Below, piece by piece: positions 57,201 to 64,000 of a stretch of 64,000 nt of DNA (the stretch's first letter is position 1; each line of letters opens with the position of its first letter). A model generated the notes under the pieces. It was not told where the DNA came from and searched no databases. It saw only the letters and a program-made list of their open reading frames with translations. The stretch comes from Opisthocomus hoazin. Its lineage: Eukaryota > Chordata > Aves > Opisthocomiformes > Opisthocomidae. The position numbers and the translations under genes were made by a program. Location of the stretch: assembly GCF_030867145.1 (NCBI RefSeq), contig NC_134415.1:15540417-15604416 (forward strand), in the 5' to 3' direction.

Positions 57201-60200
57201 CTTTGCTCCCCATGTCTGACTAAGCTTGTATCGCAATAACTCTGTGTTTTCTAAGCTGGAAAGGTGCTTCACGCTTAATCAGTAGGTGCTGAAGGTATTT
57301 TTCCTGCTCTCCGTTTATAAAGAAATTCTCCATAAAGGCAGATAGCAGGAAAAAAAACCCACATAGAGGTAGGCTCCAGAAAAGCAGCTATGTAAGCTTC
57401 ACTCTTTCAGCCTGTACCATTCATTTACCTTTAGTAGACTGTGAACAGATATTTAAAATAAATCAAAGTATGGGGCTCGAGAAGGGCACACAGGCACTCA
57501 GTGTGCCTGGGCTGAAGCAGTCTCCATTGCACGCAGACAGGCTTTGGCACTCAGGTGAGAAGAGGGACAAAAACATGAGGCACCTCAACCTCTTCCAATT
57601 TTAGTTAGCTTAGTGAGAGCGAAAAACTGCCCGCAGTTCCTGGGGACAAAGTGCGAAGCCATGTGCCCGCACAGCCATGAGCAGGTGCCAGGCTGTGCCA
57701 GAGGAGCGTGGGCTCGCTGGTCGGACGGGGAGCACGCAGGGCAGGCTCGCTCGCCGCTCAGTTTCAGAGAGGTGGGTCAGGAAGGACTGTCCTCAAAACC
57801 AATACGAGCCACGGCTTCCCCTCAGCTCACTTCACTAGTATCTCACTTCCACAGGCCTATTTGTGAAGCTGGCTCGACAGGGTTTGCTGGTATCTTTAGT
57901 CCAGACGACCTTAACTGAGATCTTGGCAAGGGAAAGCAGTCATAGTCTAAAAGCACAACTGTAATCCGACTGGAACTGTTGGGGAGACTCTTACTGTGCT
58001 CAGCACACCTCAGATCAGGTGAAATGAAACATCTTCTGCCAACGTATTGCAAACCATGGTTGCGAAGTGCCGACAGAGACAGGTTACCTTCACACTGGAC
58101 CAACATGAGGGCAGTGCAAGCTCCTCATGCAAAAATTACTTAAAGACTTGTATTGTGTAAATATTGTCTCTTTCCAGATTAACTTGAAGTCCCATTTGGA
58201 GAAACTTCAAGGGTTGCCAACAGCTTCTACCATTATCCCACATTTCTACAGATTCAAACGATAAATTGATATCTCTCTGTTACATTAAATAAAATTGAAT
58301 AAAGTTTTGTTCAAAAGAGTAAAATGTTTGTGAAATAAATTGAACTGTAGCTCTCGCATTACATTTCTTAACTGTTCAAATCCCCCAGTCCTCTCCCTTC
58401 CCATGCAGCAGATATCCCACTTTTTAAAGATTTGTTCCAGCACTAGCAGCACTGATTTTATTTGGGTGACTCCATTTCTGCTGCAGTTGAAATTGCTGTG
58501 GTGACTTTACTGTAAGGCTCACTGACAATGATGCAGGCAAAAAAAAAAAAAAGGAGACCAAGTGTGGATTAGACTCTATTTCTGCAAATCTTTCTGTACA
58601 GACGGATGCACACGCAGAAGTGATCTCATTGAAGTCAATGGGATGAAACACTAACTCAAAGGACATAGGTAAGTGCCTATGGTAAGGTACATGACTGAGC
58701 TTCCACAGCCAACATATAGGCTTGATTGAACTGGGGAGGTGAGAGTGTGGACAGACCCTGCAGGCAGATAGCGATAGGACGTGCTCTTGAGAGTTTCTTG
58801 CTGCAAGCACAGTTAAATGATTCTTATGTGTGCTACGGCCAAACACCCTGTAGGATGGAGAGTATGGATTCAGTGTTGGCTGTGGAGCAGCTACCCTTCC
58901 AAAGAACCCAACAGAGGTCTGCCCTGAAGAAAGGCAGCACTCCGCTAAACCAGTTTTAAACCAATTCATGCGAAGTGGCACAAAATGAAAGTCCCTCTGC
59001 AACAGTGAGCCTGTTTCAGGACCATCTCAACTTCACTACAGCAGGTTTTAATTTGTATGCAAAAGACCACAGTCAGTGAGCTTGCTGCCAATTAAAATTA
59101 TTTATAGAGAACATGATGTTTAATTTAAAATCTCACAGTTTCAAGGAAGAGAGGTCAGGCCCTGAATGAATATGGATGGGAGACTCCCGACAGCGCTGGC
59201 ATGCGGCAGGGAACATTTGGCTGCGGACAGACTTCCCAGAGTGATGCAGCGGCAGGGGGACAAGAAGTCCCTGCCCTCCCTTGTCTGGGCTGCCACCTTC
59301 TGGCTTGTGAGAGCCCTCCTGTCCCTTTCAGTCCCCATGAGCTCGACTAGTGTCAGCAAAATCAAGTCATTTCAACTGCAAGAGTCCTGGGAGGAAGAGA
59401 CGGGGGCTGCAGCCAGCCCCCCGCCGTGCAGACGGGCCCCAAGCTACCTCTGGGGACACTTCACGACAGCGAGCCTTGCTCCTGAAGACCATGAAAACCT
59501 TGCTGCTAGCAGGGTCTTTATCAAAAACTTTGCTTTTCATGCATGTAGTCAGAATTTTTTTAACTATTTTAAAGTAATTTTGAAAGTGTCACTTTCCCGG
59601 CAGGGTGACATCAAAGCCAGGACAGGCTGCATACACTACAAAGTCACAGAGCAGCAAGCCGAGAGCCCCCCGGGCTCCGAAGCTGCCAAAGGGCAGGAGC
59701 TGCGGGCAGGTTTTGACAGGCTCCCTCCGATGGAGGTTTTTAAGAAGCACAAGACACCACAGCAATGAAAATGTAATGTGCTAACCTGGGGTAAGCTTGA
59801 GAATGAGCTTCCCGGGGAAACCTGGCTGCTGATTTTCAGAGAGGCACAGCCTGTGCCTCATCCCGATCTGTCTGGCCTGGCAGCTACTGAGCCTGTTGGC
59901 ATGGGACTGATCCAGTCCTTAACTACAAATCTCAGCCATCAAATTAAAATTCATTTAAAAGAAGGCCAAGTGAGTTATTGCTAGTGATTCTTAGAGGTGA
60001 TGACAGTGTACCCTATGAAATGGGCACATACTACGCTGGATCCTGCCAACTATCCTGCATACGCTGAATGTGATGAGGTATTTCTCATTATTACCTGACG
60101 AGAAAAAATAAGGGAGTTTCCAGCAACAGCAATATTATTGCTGATGTCACGGATGAGTAAAATTTCAGTTACAATGGTGTATAAAGTTCTCGCTATCTGT

Positions 60201-63200
60201 GTGTTCAAGAAAGATGAATTCAGTCTGAGACCGGCAGGGAAGGGCCACCAAGATGGGCAGAGAATGGGAATGCGTGAGGCAAGTGAAAACTGATGGAATT
60301 TGTTCTGGCAAAAGAAAAACTGAGATATTATGTTTCTTCTGTTTAATACCTGGGGGTGAGCACCATGACAGGAGAAGATCCAGCCAAGCAGATTATTAGG
60401 AGAGCACTCTGGAGGAGCCTGCCTATAGGAGCAGTGAAGGCAAACAACCTAATCTAAGAATGAACCTTATTTTTAGTTTTTTACAGGCTGTAAATGAAAT
60501 GTTTGGGGTTTTTTGGTGTCCAAAAAACAAAAAGGTCATTCCCTTTCTCAGTTCTTGTATTTTACAAGTTGCCGCACTGTGGCACTATGTCAGCAGCTTT
60601 TCTCAGCTCTGCCACACTGCCTTCTGTGTGTTGCATGTTATCAAAATGCAAAATCCTCTAGCTTCTGGTAATGTGATTAGCCAAGGTGACTGGTGCAGCA
60701 GCGACAGGCAAGAAATGATAACTTTTCTGTGGTCAAGTTGCAAATTATGGATTTGTAGTCTATTACACTGAAAGGAGAATGCTGTATCGTGTTGTATTAA
60801 TATAGCTCCATATTTCTTAATCCATCAGGAAGAAAAGCACTGCTTTCTGCTCTACACATTTAAGATTTTTAGTTGTTAAAATAATTTAAAATATTAATTA
60901 ATCAATATCAGTAAATTCAGAGAAGGGTAAAACGAATTATGTGGCAAGTCTGCACTGGACGGTCCATCCATCAACAAGTGAAAGATGAATTTTCTGGAAG
61001 TAGTAAATAAACTGATAAATTCTTGGTAGAGTCTTCCAAATATCTGTTCAAATCTGCTTATATCCCAAATGCCTTGCTAAGAAGAGTGCAAAGGCGATCA
61101 GCACAGTAACAGTGATTGAGAGATGATAACTACTGTATCGTTCCTATGATCAAGCTGGAAATTAGAGATAAAGACTGGGACATAGAAGACAGCAGTGATG
61201 ATGGGATCTATTTTGGCAAGACTGATAAGTAATAACAAAACCGCCAACCCAAGAATGAAAAATCATGAGTTGAACACTAGTCACAATTATGATTTGAAAT
61301 TTATGGTATTTTTATGTACATAACAGAATTTAGAAAATGCATCTGTCTCCTGGTTTGATAACCCAGGTTTTTGCTAAAACCAGAGGGTTGTGAGCAAAAG
61401 GGAAGGGAAGAAACTGCCATTCATGTGTCGTTAGGGTGTAGGATAAATATTGTGGGACTGTGGGACAAAATTAAAGCACAGCAATGCTTCATTGACTGAA
61501 ATAAATAAAATGCTCACATACCAACTATTTCAAAAGAAACGAAGACAAATGTCTTTCTCAAAACAGCTCGGTTTTTCTAGTTATTAGATGTTGGTTTACT
61601 CCTAAGTAAAGTAAGTTTGGTGAGAGATCTCTTTGATTTACAAAACACTTTCTTTGTTGCAAAATCCCATCTCTAAACAAACAAATTTATTGCAACTTTA
61701 GCTGCAATCGCTCCTATTATACTGTCAGTTCCGATTAACTTCACCGTAATCTGGTACATCAGTTTATTATAACAGGCAGACACGGGTTTCTTCTCATGAG
61801 AACAAAGTAATGGATATGGGGAATGAAGACCTTTGTTTTTCAGGCTGTAATCTGTTCTAATGCAGCAAAAACCAACAACAACAAGAACGAGAACAATGAT
61901 TTTGATGTTGGCCTAAAACAAGAACTGGCATTCTTCTCACTGAGAAAATCCCCCATTACGAGCCCTCGCCCAGTATCAGTTTAATAGCCTCTGCACCGCT
62001 CGCTGTAACAGTGAGGGTGCCACTTCCCAACCCACACCACCCAGGCAGGTGGCGTGGAAAGTTTAGTTTAATAATTTTTCCTTGTTGTTTAAACAGCAGA
62101 AGTAGATTTCATTTTTGCCAAATACTTTAAATGAAATAAATCATTTGAGAGCCTGGACAGTTATGCTGAAAGAATTAATTTCTGCATGACAACAGCTGTC
62201 ATCACTTTTCCATTGAATCAAAAAGCAGATCTCAAAGACAGCTACAGTTGAACAAGTTAGTTTCTTATTTACAAAGTAACCGTGCTTCTTAAAAACTTCA
62301 AATATTTTGTTTGATGGCTAATGTTAGAAGGAAAAAAAACAGTTTAAAAATAAATAAGAAGGTAGTCTGAAATGCCTCACTGTGGTTTGCTAAGCATTTT
62401 TTCCCACCTGACAAAGCAAGCTTTCATCTTGTTTTCTGGCTTGAGGTTCTGGATTTCACAATGTGGGTGACACAGATGACAAAACTTGGGTCTATATCTC
62501 TTGGCTCTTCCCTCTGGTCTTACCAGAGGACCATGGGGACCACAGCCAGGTCTCTTCTCTCTTACAACAAGAACTTCACCTTCTCTTACCTGTAGATTAC
62601 TTCTTAACCTCTTGACACAACCTCTGCACTCAGAAGAGCCACACCCTGAGCAGATAAAAGTTGGAGAAAAGGAGCAAGCTGTGACCATGCAATTGCCCAG
62701 AGGGAGAAAAACAGGGAGGGACAATCTCCCAGGCTGACATCTTTACAGGAAAAAAATAATACATCAATAAATCTCATCTTCTGCAATGACCCAGTAAGTA
62801 CTAAAATCCTCCTTTATGGAGCAGGAACACTTAGATCTGGAGGTGACCAACTGGCATACATACTAATAACGATCAGCCACAAAAATCCTATGCTGTTCAA
62901 AACTTACTTGATGTTATAAGTATTCAAGGCTTGCTCACATAAATCCCCCAAACAAACATTTTCAACAGGGAAGCAGGCTCTCTCACCTGTCTAAATTCTT
63001 GAAGCAAAAGGAGAGGCTGAATTCTCCTCCCTAGGAGATGACGCAGAAAACCCAAAGATTGGGAAAAACCCAAACTAGACACTGGCAAAGTGTCGTCTGT
63101 GAAACTGCAGCACCCGACAGCAGCTAGACATGCTCTTGATACACAGGCAAATTAATATGTTGCTTAACACCCATGAGGTTTGACAGGTATGTTTACCTAC

Positions 63201-64000
63201 AGGCTCAAAAGATCAAGCAGTGAAGAGCATTGAAGTTGTAAGTTTAATGCTGAGAGGGTTGATTGGTGCAAATTTCACGTCTCAGGTTTTACATCCTTTC
63301 TAAACCTGTTTTTGAGCCTTTTCAAAGTACCTCTGAACATTTCTCTACTCACAGAAGTACCCAGTCCTCTTCCCAGTCTTGCTGGTTCCTCAGCCTAGTT
63401 GCTGTTTCTTGGCAATGAGTATCCAGCTCTAGCTATATATTACATAAAATGAATTTCCTTTAATCTATTTGGAATTTGCTCATATTTCATCTCTGACTGT
63501 CCCATTGCTCCTGTGTTGTGAGAAAGGTAATAAAAGCATCAGATTAAACTGTTCTAAAGGCTTTACTATGTCATCTAATTTTACACATTCCCTTTTGCTT
63601 ATGCCCTCCCAAATGAAAAAGCTTCAACCTTTTCCCTCTGTGGAAGCTCAGGTTTGTTGGAGGGGTCAGGGGCAGCCTCTTTCCCCTCTTCGTGTGCTGG
63701 GAGGGGAAGCTGGGAAAGCTTTGTTGCCTCTGCAGTCAGAAAGGGACCGACACATCATGCCTGGTGAGGAGTATCTACAGACACAGAGATCAAACTGCTG
63801 GACTAAGCACGTTCTAGAGAAAGTAAGGGATTTTTCATGCACCAGCCTGAGGCATCATTAGAAAATCATTTGTTTGTAGACTTCTTGGTTCTCTGGTTGA
63901 GGAAGGCAATGAGTAAATTAGGCTCTCAGGTGCTTTCCTGGGTGACTGTCTGTGCTGTCAGTCACTAATAAAACCAGCTCCCACCACAGGTGTCAGTAGA
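51237..64000. other. Gene-poor tract to the right edge
   Basis: No recognised gene, RNA gene or named repeat. A/T homopolymers lie at 54825-54839, 56916-56930 and 58539-58552. Repeat-free AT-rich blocks at about 52,110-53,110 and 56,620-56,770 look like conserved non-coding DNA. One small exon-like segment is listed at 62590-62645. Confidence 0.5.
62590..62645 (-). other. Small exon-like segment with strong splice sites
   Basis: 56 bases between a very good acceptor (pyrimidine-rich TGCTCCTTTTCTCC followed by TTTTATCTGCTCAG) and a CTACAG|GTAAGAG donor. One frame is open: after two bases it reads CGSSECRGCVKRLRSNLQ, cysteine-rich and basic. I do not recognise it, and I found no partner exons. 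It could be a micro-exon of a gene beyond the right edge, an lncRNA exon, or chance. Confidence 0.3.

Noticed and set aside
58424..59002. A 192-codon minus-strand open frame
   Set aside because: It has no recognisable domain and uneven composition, and it includes a phenylalanine run from a poly-A tract and short fragments typical of old repeats. Probably chance.
1..64000. tRNA, rRNA, CRISPR arrays, operons or bacterial mobile elements
   Set aside because: None seen. The window is vertebrate nuclear DNA with introns and LINEs, where bacterial feature types do not apply.

Overview
This is vertebrate nuclear DNA, almost certainly from a bird. CR1 LINE copies ending in 8-bp ATTCTATG or ATTCTGTG repeats are scattered through it, and a solo endogenous-retrovirus LTR of a type I recognise as common in bird genomes is present. 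Genes have introns and CpG-island promoters. I cannot name the species.

Layout. (1) Positions 1 to about 9,400, minus strand: the 5' part of EIF2AK2 (PKR, the interferon-induced dsRNA-activated protein kinase). Four coding exons (8713-8816, 5029-5143, 3730-3899, 1398-1524) join with matching splice phases into the first 172 residues, which carry both dsRNA-binding domains. The linker and kinase exons must lie left of the window. A CpG island at about 9.0-9.83 kb holds the promoter, with two ISRE-type elements in opposite orientation, as expected for an interferon-induced gene. The introns hold a CR1 3' fragment, a 1.4-kb CR1 reverse-transcriptase fragment and the LTR. (2) Positions 9.85-12.6 kb: a spacer ending in a 550-bp antisense CR1 against the next CpG island. 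(3) Positions 13,178-14,112, plus strand: NANP (N-acylneuraminate-9-phosphatase), complete in two exons (261 aa) with all HAD-phosphatase motifs and a 149-bp GC-rich intron. (4) Positions 14.1-64 kb: a long gene-poor tract. I recognise no protein-coding gene in it. It holds CR1 fragments, two decayed old CR1/L3-like copies at 40.46-42.13 kb, a compound CCCT/CCTT microsatellite at 28.96-29.16 kb, CpG-rich patches without a recognised gene, possible isolated exons, and low-repeat AT-rich blocks that look like conserved non-coding elements.

EIF2AK2 and NANP are divergently transcribed. Their start codons are about 4.4 kb apart, each with its own CpG island. PKR acts in antiviral translational control and NANP in sialic-acid synthesis, so nothing suggests shared function. 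The main points for a second look are the twin inverted ISREs, the loss of two dsRNA-contacting lysines in the second dsRNA-binding domain, the EIF2AK2/NANP neighbourhood (different chromosomes in human), the very short NANP intron, and the unexplained structure in the right-hand tract. I did not find a convincing new biological system.
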